Source: Oscillospiraceae bacterium (GTDB lineage Bacteria > Bacillota > Clostridia > Oscillospirales > Oscillospiraceae). Taken from it: a DNA stretch of 64,000 bases. A program made the translations under genes and the position numbers. The notes beneath the pieces were generated by a model. That model saw only the letters and a program-made list of their open reading frames with translations. It ran no database searches and was not told where the DNA came from. Shown here piece after piece: positions 38,134 to 47,355 of this stretch. The stretch lies in contig CAJTFN010000015.1 in assembly GCA_910575815.1 (NCBI GenBank), positions 43,837-107,836 of the forward strand. Reading direction: 5' to 3'. How positions within the stretch are numbered: the stretch's first letter is position 1; every line of letters begins with the position of its first letter.

Positions 38134-39651
38134 TCAAAACACAACTTGAAAGTTTTTCCTGGCAGTAATGTTCAGACTCGGATTTTTGGCGAAGAAGTCC
38201 AATATCAAGTCCGACATCTCCATATTGATTTCCTCAACAACGGGGCATCCCGCATATGATGGATACCCTCCCGTGCCACTAGCACGGTAACTATTAAGGC
38301 AAATCGTAAATTCATCATCATCAAGCACAGCGGCACCCTTGTACAGCAGGGCCGTAATGCGGTTTCCGTGAGGTTTGGAAATGTCTATAACATAGGTTAC
38401 ACCAGAGAAATAGTCATAGTTATAGTGCTCAACCTTGGGTTTCAAAAAAGACTCAGAGACGCATATATGCCCCTCGTCGTCCAAGTCAAAATATTCGGCG
38501 CTGCGTTCCATGGCCTCTCGAAGAACCTTCCCCGTCACTCTGAGAACCGTGAGGGTGTTTGTATAGGGGTATGCTATCAAAACATCTCGCCTCTTTACCA
38601 TCTGGGGCAGTCCCCAGGTTTCATTGGCAAGGCTTGTGGCTGAGAGCTCGGCACCAGATGAAGCAAGTTGTACTTCATTGAAGAAGTCTGCAATTTCGCT
38701 GCCTTCCGCTGCCATAATCAAGGGAGGAGAAGGGAGTAGTGGCTGGTTTAGATGTCCAACAACGACGTCAAGCCAGCCCTGGGCACCTCGTTCCATTGAG
38801 TCGAACCGATTTAACAGGTCCGAGCTGCAATTCCCGCCAGCATCAAGTATCTGACTGTCATATTTTACTTGGCCGTCTGATATAGAAACATTTATGGAGA
38901 CAAAGCTCCTGCCGCAGTCCGGAGATTGAACAGTATAAGTTCCAGAGACCATTCGGCCGGCAATTGACATATGTTGATGTCCTGTCAACAGAATATCAAA
39001 CTCTAACTCCTGACAGAGCCGGTAAGCGATGTTCTCCGCCGTCTTTGAAAGAATTCGGCCAGTATTCAGGTCACGTTCGAACCCGCCATGATAGACGCAG
39101 ACCGTAAGGTCAACACGGCCCTTTAGGTCTTGTAGCGCTTCCCTGGCTGAATCAAATGGGTTCAATATCTTGAGCCCAGATAAATGCTCTGGCTTTTCCC
39201 ATACATTCACATAGTCGGTTACGATGCCCACAATCCCAATCCGCAGCCCATTCTCAAGTACATGAATGCGCTGTGGAAAACGAACAGCACCATCCTCATA
39301 GACCGCGTTTTGGCAAACACATCTTGCCTTGAGCGTGTTTAGATACGAGTCAAGATAGTCCATACCAAAGTTGAAATCGTGATTACCTAATGTCACGTAG
39401 TCATAACCGCAGCAATTCATAATTTGGGCAAATTGGCTGGCCTCCCCAATAGAGTCATGGCAAAAGGCACCCAATGGTGAGCCCTGCAAAATATCCCCGC
39501 CATCAATAACCAGGGTATTTCCATCTTTACAGAACTGATTAGCGCACTTAAAAAGGCCTATATCGCGTTCCTCGGAGTCACGATAGTCCGTGGGAAAGAT
39601 GTAGCCGTGCAGGTCGGAGGTAAAATAGATTTTCAAAGTCTTTTCTTCCAT
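38134..39651 (-). CDS. Cytosolic 5'-nucleotidase/2',3'-cyclic phosphodiesterase-type metallophosphatase
   Basis: This 505-residue protein has both halves of the family: a calcineurin-like phosphatase domain (residues about 6-250: SDLHGYIF, IDGGDILQGSP, LGNHDFNFG, VYHGGFERD, LTGHQH) and a 5'-nucleotidase C-terminal domain (residues about 300-500: QLASSGAELSATSLANET). It hydrolyses phosphomonoesters such as nucleotides. There is no signal peptide, so it acts in the cytosol, unlike UshA. It is the last gene of the PhnDCEE-type operon, 3 bases after the second PhnE. That suggests the imported phosphonate or phosphate ester is dephosphorylated after uptake. Confidence 0.9.
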   Translation of the reverse strand: MEEKTLKIYFTSDLHGYIFPTDYRDSEERDIGLFKCANQFCKDGNTLVIDGGDILQGSPLGAFCHDSIGEASQFAQIMNCCGYDYVTLGNHDFNFGMDYLDSYLNTLKARCVCQNAVYEDGAVRFPQRIHVLENGLRIGIVGIVTDYVNVWEKPEHLSGLKILNPFDSAREALQDLKGRVDLTVCVYHGGFERDLNTGRILSKTAENIAYRLCQELEFDILLTGHQHMSIAGRMVSGTYTVQSPDCGRSFVSINVSISDGQVKYDSQILDAGGNCSSDLLNRFDSMERGAQGWLDVVVGHLNQPLLPSPPLIMAAEGSEIADFFNEVQLASSGAELSATSLANETWGLPQMVKRRDVLIAYPYTNTLTVLRVTGKVLREAMERSAEYFDLDDEGHICVSESFLKPKVEHYNYDYFSGVTYVIDISKPHGNRITALLYKGAAVLDDDEFTICLNSYRASGTGGYPSYAGCPVVEEINMEMSDLILDFFAKNPSLNITARKNFQVVF

Positions 39652-39654
39652 GTT

Positions 39655-40464
39655 TTACCCCCTTGTGAGTTTCGTGCGAATTTTGGACGAAATCCACTCA
39701 ATAATCATGACCAGGATAATCAGACCAAGGAGAATTGCCCCAACCTCATTCCAGCGGTAGGAGCTCATGGCAAAAATCAGAGGAGCGCCGATTCCGCCCG
39801 CACCAACGAGACCCAAGACCGTCGCGTCCCGGAGGTTCATATCAAAGCGGTATATCAGTGTAGACATGAAGTCAGGGAACAACTGCGGCAAGATTCCATA
39901 CCGGATTTTCTGAAAAGTTGTGCAGCCGGCGGCATCCAGGGATTCCAGGATTCTTTTATCCAGGTCCTCAATGCTCTCAATAAACATTTTTGATACCATG
40001 CCAATCGAGCAAAGAGACATTGTAAGTAATCCGGCAAATGGCCCGGGTCCAGTAACGCGAATAAACATCAATCCATAAATAAACGCCGGCACCGTGCGGA
40101 TTGCGGCAATGGCTAGGCGTCCGGCTACCGCGATGGGGCGAGGCATCAGATTGGAGGCGGATATGAAGGAAAGCGGAACAGAAATGACCGCGCCAACAAT
40201 TGTGCCCAAAAAAGCGATACATAGCGTTTCTAACAGCAGATACAGCACTCCGGAGTTGGTGAAATTAAAGAGGAGCTTTGTATCTGGATGAAAGATTCCT
40301 AAGAGGATATTCTTTGCTACGCCTGCGCCGCTTCCAGTCGTGTCATTGATGACAATTGTTGAGCTGGACCAGGCCAGCATAGCTGCCACAATAAAAACCA
40401 GAAGCAGCTTATAAATCCATGTTTTTGGTGCGTCTTTATATGCAGCAGCAATAGTTTTCTCCAT
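39655..40464 (-). CDS. phnE: Phosphonate-type ABC transporter permease (PhnE, second)
   Basis: A 269-residue PhnE-type permease with about six hydrophobic segments, the first near residues 17-35. The cytoplasmic EAA-loop appears as LESLDAAGCTTFQKIRYGILPQLFPDF, the contact site for the ATPase. ATG at 40464 has AGGAGG upstream, and the stop is 3 bases before the nucleotidase start. Two PhnE copies in one operon are common in Firmicutes, forming a heterodimer in the membrane. Substrate specificity is set by PhnD. Confidence 0.9.
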   Translation of the reverse strand: MEKTIAAAYKDAPKTWIYKLLLVFIVAAMLAWSSSTIVINDTTGSGAGVAKNILLGIFHPDTKLLFNFTNSGVLYLLLETLCIAFLGTIVGAVISVPLSFISASNLMPRPIAVAGRLAIAAIRTVPAFIYGLMFIRVTGPGPFAGLLTMSLCSIGMVSKMFIESIEDLDKRILESLDAAGCTTFQKIRYGILPQLFPDFMSTLIYRFDMNLRDATVLGLVGAGGIGAPLIFAMSSYRWNEVGAILLGLIILVMIIEWISSKIRTKLTRG

Positions 40465-40478
40465 TTTAACACCTCCTG

Positions 40479-41300
40479 TCAGGTCAGGCGTTTGCGAACC
40501 GCATGGCTGAGCCCTTCAATGGCGATTACGGTCACAAACAAAACAATCAGAATCATCCCGACGCTGCTGTACTCTCTCCAGCCGATTTTTTCATTCATTA
40601 TCAGCCCTAAACCACCTGCTCCCACGTATCCCAAAATGGATGCATAGCGAACATTTCCCTCCAAACAAAAGAGAGAGACGGACAAATAGGAGGGCAGGAC
40701 TTGCGGAAATACCGACGCGATAAAGGCCTGAAGCCGTGTTGCGCCCAGAGCTTCCATCGCCTCAAAGGGCCCCATATCTACGGTCTCGATAATCTCAAAC
40801 AACTGCTTTCCCACGTACGCAAATGTAAAGACAGCGATTGCGCAAGTACCCGCCATGGTCCCAAGACCAAAAATATAGGTAGCGATAAGGGCACAAACCA
40901 GGGTGGGGAGCGTTCGGACTAAGCTGAGGAACAGGCGAACCACAAACACAAGGGCCCGGTTGGATACGATGTTACTGGCAGCCAGTACAGCAAAGGGGAT
41001 TGATAAAACGGCGCCAATAAACGACCCCAGAAGTGACATTTTGATAGTATCAAGCAGGGGAGTCCAAATTTTTGGGAGATATGACGTGTTAGGGGGGAAC
41101 ATATCGAACAGGATGTCAAAAAAACGCCGTCCGCCCGAGAACAAAACAGAAAAGCTGAAGCCGGTGATGCGAACAGAAATTGCGGTACAAACCAAAATGA
41201 TTAGCATAATCAGGGGAAGGCGAGTGAACCTTTCCTCAACGACTTTCCCGTTGGAAAGCGTATGACGGCGTGGCTTAAAAATGCGGTCATAAAAGCTCAT
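40479..41300 (-). CDS. phnE: Phosphonate-type ABC transporter permease (PhnE, first)
   Basis: A 273-residue PhnE-type permease with a basic cytoplasmic N-terminus, about six transmembrane segments and the EAA loop GAMEALGATRLQAFIASVFPQVLPSY. Its ATG overlaps the PhnC stop by 4 bases (ATGA), so the two are translationally coupled. It is paralogous to the 39655-40464 permease and is expected to pair with it. Substrates of such importers include phosphonates, phosphite and phosphate esters. Confidence 0.9.
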   Translation of the reverse strand: MSFYDRIFKPRRHTLSNGKVVEERFTRLPLIMLIILVCTAISVRITGFSFSVLFSGGRRFFDILFDMFPPNTSYLPKIWTPLLDTIKMSLLGSFIGAVLSIPFAVLAASNIVSNRALVFVVRLFLSLVRTLPTLVCALIATYIFGLGTMAGTCAIAVFTFAYVGKQLFEIIETVDMGPFEAMEALGATRLQAFIASVFPQVLPSYLSVSLFCLEGNVRYASILGYVGAGGLGLIMNEKIGWREYSSVGMILIVLFVTVIAIEGLSHAVRKRLT

Positions 41301-42055
41301 GTCTGCTTGCCCTGCGGAACAGCCTCCTTGTAAATGGCATCCAAAACGTCCTGGTTGACCTCTTTGGACGGGCCATCATAAACAATCTGCCCGGCATGAA
41401 TACCGATAATCCGGTCCGCGTATTCTATGGCAAGCTCTACATGGTGAATATTCAAGAGAATGGAGATGCCCATCTCCTTATTTACTCGCACAAAATCCTC
41501 CATGACCTGCTTTGCGGTCACGGGGTCTAACGCGGCCACAGGTTCGTCTGCCAATATGATTTTTGGGTTCTGCGCCAGTGTGCGGGCCAAGGCAACTCTC
41601 TGCTGCTGCCCTCCAGAAAGCTGGTCTGCCCGAATATAGGCTTTATCCAGAATCCCAACTTTGTCCAGAGACTCCAGTGCCGTAATTTTATCCTCCTTGC
41701 GAAACGCACCAAGCAAGACCCTCCAAAACGGCATCTCCGGCACCCGTGCGGCAAGCACATTGCGAATGACGGTTGTTCTGGATACCAAGTTAAAAGACTG
41801 AAACACCATGCCGATGCCGCGGCGAAAACGCCGTAATTCTTTTCCTTTGAGACTGCTGACGTTGACGCCTTCAACCGTCAGTGTCCCATCCGTGACGTCG
41901 TGCATTCGATTTACAGAGCGAAGAAGTGTAGATTTCCCGGCGCCAGAACGTCCGATGATGGCAACAAACTCGCCATCCTGTATGGTCAAATTTACGTCCT
42001 TTAACCCAACGGTCCCGTTCGGATAGACTTTTGAAACATGGTCAAATACAATCAT
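41297..42055 (-). CDS. phnC: Phosphonate-type ABC transporter ATPase (PhnC)
   Basis: ATG at 42055 has AGAGGG upstream; an earlier in-frame start would add about 24 residues covering the promoter and hairpin region. The 252-residue ATPase shows Walker A GRSGAGKST, the Q-loop in MVFQSFNL, signature LSGGQQQR, Walker B IILADEP and the H-loop IHHVEL. It energises import through the PhnE pair. A structured intergenic region with a TATACT box separates it from phnD, so PhnC-PhnE-PhnE levels may be set apart from PhnD. Confidence 0.95.
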   Translation of the reverse strand: MIVFDHVSKVYPNGTVGLKDVNLTIQDGEFVAIIGRSGAGKSTLLRSVNRMHDVTDGTLTVEGVNVSSLKGKELRRFRRGIGMVFQSFNLVSRTTVIRNVLAARVPEMPFWRVLLGAFRKEDKITALESLDKVGILDKAYIRADQLSGGQQQRVALARTLAQNPKIILADEPVAALDPVTAKQVMEDFVRVNKEMGISILLNIHHVELAIEYADRIIGIHAGQIVYDGPSKEVNQDVLDAIYKEAVPQGKQT

Positions 42056-42082
42056 TGGCTTTCCCTCTTTTCCACAAGTATA

Positions 42083-42144
42083 CCACGAAGGAGAGGACGT
42101 CCCCTGTGGCGCAAGAATATTGCGCATTCGTGGATATCCTCTCC
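42083..42144 (-). promoter_or_regulatory. Interleaved inverted repeats between phnD and phnC
   Basis: On the given strand CCACGAA-GGAGAGGA precede a small hairpin (GCGC-AAGAATATT-GCGC), then TTCGTGG and TCCTCTCC. Arms are ordered A-B-a-b in the transcript, so they form alternatives or a pseudoknot rather than one hairpin. A TATACT box at the edge may start a second transcript. It may limit read-through or stabilise the phnD transcript. Confidence 0.5.
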
Positions 42145-42164
42145 TCCATAAGGTGGGTTAATGA

Positions 42165-43250
42165 TTAGCCGGCGGCAGACAGCTCCTGAATAAGCTTCTG
42201 GGCAGCTCTTTCGTTATCATAATCGGAAGACTGCGCCTTCTGATAGCCATTATGGCTGTAAATCGCAATAACTTCCTTACCTTCATCCGTATTGCCGATG
42301 TTGATAAAGGCATTCTGGAGGGCCGCAATCATCTCAGCGTCCATAATCGGAGACGTTTTGCTCACAGAAACAGTGTCGTTGTAGATAGGAGCTGTAACTC
42401 CAATGAGGCCTGTTTCCTCCCAAATGGAGCCCTCACGGCTAAATTCAGTATTCCACCGCTCCTCATAGTCGCGGCGGGCATCCGCGTAGGTCACCAGCAC
42501 ATCCACCTGACCCGACGCCAAACGTGCAAACGCACTTCCGTAAGAGTCAGACTGCACGGCATTGCTCAGGTCGGTGATTCCTTTCTCATAGCGGTCCTGC
42601 AGCCAGAGGGCAGGGTAAATGTATCCGGCAGGGGAGGAGGAGCCCATAACGCTCCAATTCGCGCCGTTCAACTCGTCCCACGTCAGCTCTTCGCCAGCAT
42701 TAACCTTGGCAACCAGCGCCTGGCCCTTGTCAGAGGGACCCGCAATAAGCAGCGCACGATAAGAAACCGCCTGCTTATCGGATGCCTCCGTAGGAGTGCC
42801 GTCGTTCCAATCCTTGGCGTCGTCAAAGTCTTTGCTCAGGCCGTCACGGGTTGCTGTCAAGATGACGTCGCAGCCATCGTCATACAGAACGTAGGTTCCG
42901 CCGGGGATTAGACCGACATCCGCGGTACCCGCGCTCAGAGCCTCGCCTACAGCCTCGTAGGTGGTTCCGACAGTAATGACAATTTCTCCTATATCATAGC
43001 CCTCTTTCAGCATCTCGTCCTTCAGCAAAGCCTTGAGAGGCTCTGTTGCGGTGACGATTTCGCTGGGCTCACGAGAGGGCACAAAATATACGTTGAGTTT
43101 CTCAACCTGCTTGGGCCCAGATTCAGTCGGGGAGGCATCCGGCGTTTGCTGACCACCATCGCCGCTGCCCTGGTCCTTATTGCCGCCGCAGCTGGCAAGC
43201 AGTCCCAGGCACAAAACGAGTGCAAGCAAGAGCGTAAATGCTTTTTTCAT
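42165..43250 (-). CDS. phnD: Phosphonate-type ABC transporter substrate-binding lipoprotein (PhnD)
   Basis: A 361-residue lipoprotein: signal peptide with lipobox LLASCGG, an acidic linker to about residue 45, then a PhnD-like periplasmic fold (LNVYFVPSREPSEIVTATEPLK; VGTTYEAVGEALSAGTADVGLIPGGTYV; GSSSPAGYIYPALWLQ; VDVLVTYADAR). Such proteins bind phosphonates, phosphite or phosphate esters and hand them to PhnE. It is first of the transporter genes, right after the secreted 43284-45194 protein. No C-P lyase genes are in the window, so the imported compound may be an ester or nucleotide-like molecule. Confidence 0.9.
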   Translation of the reverse strand: MKKAFTLLLALVLCLGLLASCGGNKDQGSGDGGQQTPDASPTESGPKQVEKLNVYFVPSREPSEIVTATEPLKALLKDEMLKEGYDIGEIVITVGTTYEAVGEALSAGTADVGLIPGGTYVLYDDGCDVILTATRDGLSKDFDDAKDWNDGTPTEASDKQAVSYRALLIAGPSDKGQALVAKVNAGEELTWDELNGANWSVMGSSSPAGYIYPALWLQDRYEKGITDLSNAVQSDSYGSAFARLASGQVDVLVTYADARRDYEERWNTEFSREGSIWEETGLIGVTAPIYNDTVSVSKTSPIMDAEMIAALQNAFINIGNTDEGKEVIAIYSHNGYQKAQSSDYDNERAAQKLIQELSAAG

Positions 43251-43283
43251 GTTAATCCTCCTAAATTTGTTTTGATTCAGATG

Positions 43284-45194
43284 TTATCCAAGAGAGTATA
43301 CCTGCGTAAGCTTGTTTGCGGAGCCGTTTTTGATGCGGAAGTTTGCCGTAGAGTCCGTGACGCTCTCATCTATCCGCATAAGAACCGTTTGGGTCGCGAC
43401 ACCATTCTCGTCGGCCGTCATAGTAAAGACAGGAGAGTAGCCGTATGTGGTGCTCCAGGTCGTCCCATCAATGGAGAACAGAGCAATCTGGGTTCCTCCG
43501 GTCAGATAGCTTCCGACTTTAAGATTGGAAACCGTCTCGTTGGCGCCGAGGCCGCTGATTTGCAGCATGACTGCCGTGTCTTCCCCGGGGCGGACCTTTT
43601 CAGGCAGAAACGCCGAATAAGTGACGCCCGTAACGGGAATATTCGCGGAGGCAGTATAGGAATTTGTAACAAGGTTCTTGCTGCCCTGCTTGAGCCGCAT
43701 AGTAAACGGCCCCGTCACGCTTTCATCCAGGAAGAATACCATTGTCTTAGAAGCGGTTCCGTTACTGTCCGTTGTAATGGAAAACTCGGCGCTGTAGCCA
43801 TAGCTGCTCGGAAGGGGTTCGCCCATCTCCGCAAACTTGCCGATTTGCGTGCCGCCATCCAGGTAGGCCCCAACCTTGAACCCGGAGTAGGTCGTGTTTG
43901 CGGTAAGCCCGGAGAAGTAGATGGTCAAAGGCATTTCCTGGCCAGATACAATCTGGGAGGGGGCACCGATGGTATACGTATCATACTCGGTGGGACCGCC
44001 GCCACCACCGCCAGTGTATCCATAAGAACCGGATTTGAACGTGCTGGCATCATACCACTTATAACCGTTCGCAGGAGCAGCCCAAGGCTCTGCCTGGGGT
44101 TCCGTGGAGAGACTCGGAGTCTCATAAGAGTGCAGCTCTGTGGGGCTATCCAACGTGATGCCTTGGCTGGAGAAGCTCGTATAGCTTTCCTGTTCAGCAA
44201 GCCAGTCTGTCAACTGGGTCAAGAGGATGGCGTCATCCACCTCGGAAAATCCGTCATAAGTCTTCTTGGTTCCTCCGGTTTCCTCTCGGCGGTATTTTGG
44301 GGAGGCATCTTCAACAGCAGAGGAGTCACCAATAAACGCGGCCTTGCCCGCACCAACCTTCGCAATCGCGACGTACGCACCTTCCTCAATGCCGCCACCA
44401 TTGTATACTCCGTCATCGACTGCGTTTGACCATCGGTCGCTGGAGGTCAGGCCGGAGGGGAGATAGACAATGCCCTTCGCAATTGTGGGGTCGATAATCG
44501 CAACCGTGGAGCCTGCATGCATTGCGACGGAAGAGACATTATTGGTGATACCGAAGCATTCGTCCGGGCTGACAATCATGTTGGCGTTAATGTCGCCCAG
44601 CGCATTGTACCTGAACCGGACACCGAAATTGTCGGCCAGCCAGTCGCTGCTCTCGACGCCGCTCATTGCCTCCGAGCTGGCTTCCTCCGCGCTCATGCCC
44701 GCAGTGGGGTCGGCATACGCACCGCGGCGGTACCCGTTAAACACCTCAGATGCATCCCAGCGATTTTTATTCCGGTCCGCGTTGTAATGGTCCGCCACAA
44801 AAAACACACTGCCTCCATTTTGGACATACTGGAGAATAGCCGCCTGCTCCGTGGTTTTGTAGGGGATATTGGCCTCGGGAATGACGAAGACATCGTAGCT
44901 TGCTAGGTCTGAGTATTCGATGGGGGTCCCTTTCCGAAGCTCCGTGACCACATAGCCATTGTTGGCCAGGGCGTTTGCGTAGTCGGAAAAGCCTCCGTCG
45001 ATTACCCAATCGGCAGCGCCTGCCGTCTGACCGTGAGTGTTGTCGAACAGGATGCTTTGTCCGTTGGCGTTTGTCGGCTGAATTACCGGGGCGGGGTCTA
45101 CATAGGACTCGGCCCTGGCGGTCACCGGCACCGCCTGCAGTATGAAGACGAGGACCATCATACAGCTTAATACTGTCGCGATTCTTCTTTTCAT
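43284..45194 (-). CDS. Secreted protein with class I amidotransferase-like domain and two tandem beta domains
   Basis: ATG at 45194 has GAAAGGAG upstream and begins a signal peptide (about residues 5-29, cleavage near ARA). Residues about 45-300 resemble a GATase/ThuA-like or DUF4350-type fold: ILFDNTHGQTAGAADWVIDGG, SDLASYDVFVIPEANIPY, LQYVQNGGSVFFVADHYNADRN. No catalytic Cys triad is seen, so binding rather than catalysis is likely. A Gly-rich linker and two homologous beta domains (about 415-525 and 525-636) follow; both contain YLTGGTQI/YLDGGTQI. It is first in the PhnDCEE operon and may hold or process the substrate outside the cell. An RpiR-operator-like palindrome lies just upstream. 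Confidence 0.7.
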   Translation of the reverse strand: MKRRIATVLSCMMVLVFILQAVPVTARAESYVDPAPVIQPTNANGQSILFDNTHGQTAGAADWVIDGGFSDYANALANNGYVVTELRKGTPIEYSDLASYDVFVIPEANIPYKTTEQAAILQYVQNGGSVFFVADHYNADRNKNRWDASEVFNGYRRGAYADPTAGMSAEEASSEAMSGVESSDWLADNFGVRFRYNALGDINANMIVSPDECFGITNNVSSVAMHAGSTVAIIDPTIAKGIVYLPSGLTSSDRWSNAVDDGVYNGGGIEEGAYVAIAKVGAGKAAFIGDSSAVEDASPKYRREETGGTKKTYDGFSEVDDAILLTQLTDWLAEQESYTSFSSQGITLDSPTELHSYETPSLSTEPQAEPWAAPANGYKWYDASTFKSGSYGYTGGGGGGPTEYDTYTIGAPSQIVSGQEMPLTIYFSGLTANTTYSGFKVGAYLDGGTQIGKFAEMGEPLPSSYGYSAEFSITTDSNGTASKTMVFFLDESVTGPFTMRLKQGSKNLVTNSYTASANIPVTGVTYSAFLPEKVRPGEDTAVMLQISGLGANETVSNLKVGSYLTGGTQIALFSIDGTTWSTTYGYSPVFTMTADENGVATQTVLMRIDESVTDSTANFRIKNGSANKLTQVYSLG

Positions 45195-45258
45195 AATTGC
45201 TCCTTTCATACTCGGTCTGACTATGCCTCGATGTGGCTCACATGCAGTTAAATAAGCA

Positions 45259-45291
45259 GCATGCTATACCACTGGAATAAGTATAGCATAC
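45259..45291 (-). promoter_or_regulatory. Candidate RpiR operator of the phn operon
   Basis: GCATGCTATAC and GTATAGCATAC form an 11-bp inverted repeat with one mismatch and an 11-base spacer. It lies between the RpiR gene and the operon start and overlaps TATACT-like -10 sequences, so binding would block transcription. Confidence 0.65.
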
Positions 45292-45349
45292 TGCCTATCG
45301 AAATGTTTTTCTTCTTTTGTTACTTTGTAACTTTTTGGAAAATAGGGGA

Positions 45350-46099
45350 CTAAGTTCTTTTATGCTCGAAGTAATATCCCATGAGTTCCTCAAAGGCCAA
45401 AATGACGCGGCCAAAAAACGGGTTCGGGATTCCCCCAACCAACGTCTGCTTCGATTCTTCAACCGTGAATGTCAAATCAGAAAGCGTACCAAGAGTAGAA
45501 TTTGCCCGCTTTGTGAACGATATCACCTTAAAATCCTTGCTTTTTGCCATGCGAACGTCATTGATGATGGGCTCAGTCTCCCCGCTTTGAGAAATTGCTA
45601 TCATAAGGGATGCCTCAATATTGGTTGTTATTTCCTTGTTTTGTTCATGAAAAATCATAAAGTCATAAAAATGGAGCTGATTAAACGCCATAAACCCAAA
45701 AACCGCAAGCCTTTGGGTTATGTAGTTTGCGACAAGGTCTGAGAACCCCTTACCATCTGCAAATACCTTCCCGTCCTGAAACTGTGTCAAAAGCTCACAA
45801 AACAGCTTGCCTTTTTCGCTGTCATAGTTATCAATCAAGCCTTGCAGCTCCGCTTGTTCTCTATTGCTTTGCCCTACGGACACTCTCTGGGAAAGGTGAT
45901 AGTAAAGCTCGCTATATCCCTCATATCCCAAACGCTTGCACATCTTAACGATGAATGTTGTGGAAACGAAATTCTCGTTTGCAAGTTGCTGAAGTGGTAC
46001 CCTGCGCTCTCCCTTCTCAATATATTTAACAATACAGGTGATGATTTTGGTCTCTTCTGGGGAAAGAAGATTAGTTAAAAAATAGTGATTCCCACCCAT
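45350..46099 (-). CDS. RpiR-family transcriptional regulator (HTH plus SIS domain)
   Basis: The 249-residue protein has the RpiR N-terminal HTH (residues about 1-75: LSPEETKIITCIVKYIEKGERRVPLQQLANENFVSTTFIVKMCKRLGYEGYSEL). A SIS sugar-phosphate-binding domain follows (residues about 115-230: IEASLMIAISQSGETEPIINDVRMAKSKDFKVISFT, with the SQSGET phosphate loop). It probably senses a sugar phosphate or similar ester and controls the adjacent PhnD operon. It is transcribed in the same direction, 150 bases upstream of that operon. RBS GAGGAAG precedes ATG 46099. Confidence 0.9.
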   Translation of the reverse strand: MGGNHYFLTNLLSPEETKIITCIVKYIEKGERRVPLQQLANENFVSTTFIVKMCKRLGYEGYSELYYHLSQRVSVGQSNREQAELQGLIDNYDSEKGKLFCELLTQFQDGKVFADGKGFSDLVANYITQRLAVFGFMAFNQLHFYDFMIFHEQNKEITTNIEASLMIAISQSGETEPIINDVRMAKSKDFKVISFTKRANSTLGTLSDLTFTVEESKQTLVGGIPNPFFGRVILAFEELMGYYFEHKRT

Positions 46100-46512
46100 T
46101 CAAAGACTTCCTCTCTATGAACGCTGCTGCGGCCAGGGGATTAGTCCAATATCCCATTGCGAGAATATGCTCCAGAATCTTTCAAAAACAATACCCGTCT
46201 TTTGATTATGGAGGAACATTTTCTGAAATTTAGTATACCATGCAGGAAAGGAAGTGTCTAGCGTAATTTCTATTCATGATTTCATGATTTCAGGATAGCG
46301 GCAGTTTGTATCAGGCGAAAGATATTCCACTCCTGATATCCGACCCATCTCTATTGCCAGCCGCACATCCCCATACACTCCATTCTTTGCAAAGAAGTAG
46401 AAATTTGTTTGAGGGCTATGTCGGGCATCGGGAACAATTTCCTTCGCCACACGACAATTCTCTTGTGCTCAAAAAGCAGCCCTCTTGCCAGAAGGGCAAA
46501 GGGGCGGTCATA
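46100..46512. other. Gene-free stretch with promoter and hairpin scraps
   Basis: Contains 'AGTATACCATGC' at about 46232, matching the region before the intact Rpn gene at 35007, so it is the 5' region of a lost copy. A CCCTCTTGCC/GGGCAAAGGGGC hairpin lies near 46480. Confidence 0.55.
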
Positions 46513-46780
46513 TTAGTCTTTCCAGTATTGCTGAACCTTTTTCATTGCGTCTTCCTCAGGCAGCCCGAAGCGATTCATTAAAGACTTAGCGACGGCGACA
46601 GGGTCGCTCACGTACTTCTGCAGCTCGTTTACCAGTACAACGATACCAGCCTCTACGCCCTCCTGACGGCCTTTTTGACGGATGTTGTGCCGCTCGATTT
46701 CCCAAACAACTTCCTGGCTAAACAAAGTTCTCATGATATCATGGAGTGTTGGCCACTGAAGCTGCTTGCCCTGAATGTAA
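46513..46780 (-). pseudogene. C-terminal fragment of an Rpn-type nuclease gene
   Basis: Leftward frame: IMRTLFSQEVVWEIERHNIRQKG, then GIVVLVNELQKYVSDPVAVA and QQYWKD, the usual C-terminus. The N-terminal nuclease half is absent, and low-GC DNA from another source abuts it at about 46800. Confidence 0.8.
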
Positions 46781-46896
46781 CGAAACATTCTCCGCTGCAA
46801 AGATAGTGGTGCCCATGGAGAAGCACAAGATAACGACAATGATAATGCTAATAGTATTGTGGTGATTATTAAAATAATTGTAAGGAGCTGTATAAA

Positions 46897-47355
46897 TTTC
46901 GTTCTGAAAATATCGGAGTTGTGGTTCAAAATGTTGCTCTTGTAGGAAATATGACTGCATATCAAAATATAGAATTGCCCGTTCGGGGATATCGAAATCG
47001 AAAATCCAAATATGCTTCTATTGTGGAATTAGCAAAACAGCTTGAAATTTATGACCTCCTTGACAACTTTCCTCATCAAATGTCCGGTGGAGAGCGACAA
47101 AAGGTAGCAATAGCAAGAGCTTTAATCTGCAATCCCAAGTTAATTTTAGCTGATGAACCTACGGGCTCTTTGGACCAGGAAGGTGCAAGAAATGTTCTAA
47201 AAATTTTAAGGGAACTTGGTACCACGGTTATTCTTGCAACTCATGACAAGGAAATTGCTCACAGCTGTAATAATATAATAGAAATTTCTTATGGAGAAAT
47301 AGTATCATTTACAAAAGGTTGTATGGTCATGATGAAAAGGCCGTATATGAGCTGA
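46897..47355 (+). pseudogene. 5'-truncated ABC transporter ATPase fragment
   Basis: Reads from about NIGVVVQNVAL (Q-loop) through HQMSGGERQKVAIARAL (signature), KLILADEPTGSLD (Walker B) and TTVILATHD (H-loop). The Walker A half is missing. The fragment is far more A+T-rich than its surroundings, consistent with transfer. It resembles MacB/lantibiotic-type ATPases. The frame runs into a short tail because a second truncated gene is joined at about 47319. Not functional as it stands. Confidence 0.8.

Noticed and set aside
38250..38265. GCATATGATG inside the nucleotidase gene as a further motif copy
   Set aside because: It is on the other strand, inside coding DNA, and lacks the AT and TTTC at the fixed distance.
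42252..44429. Rightward long frames opposite phnD and the secreted protein
   Set aside because: Both are antisense to genes with unmistakable family signatures; their translations lack motifs.
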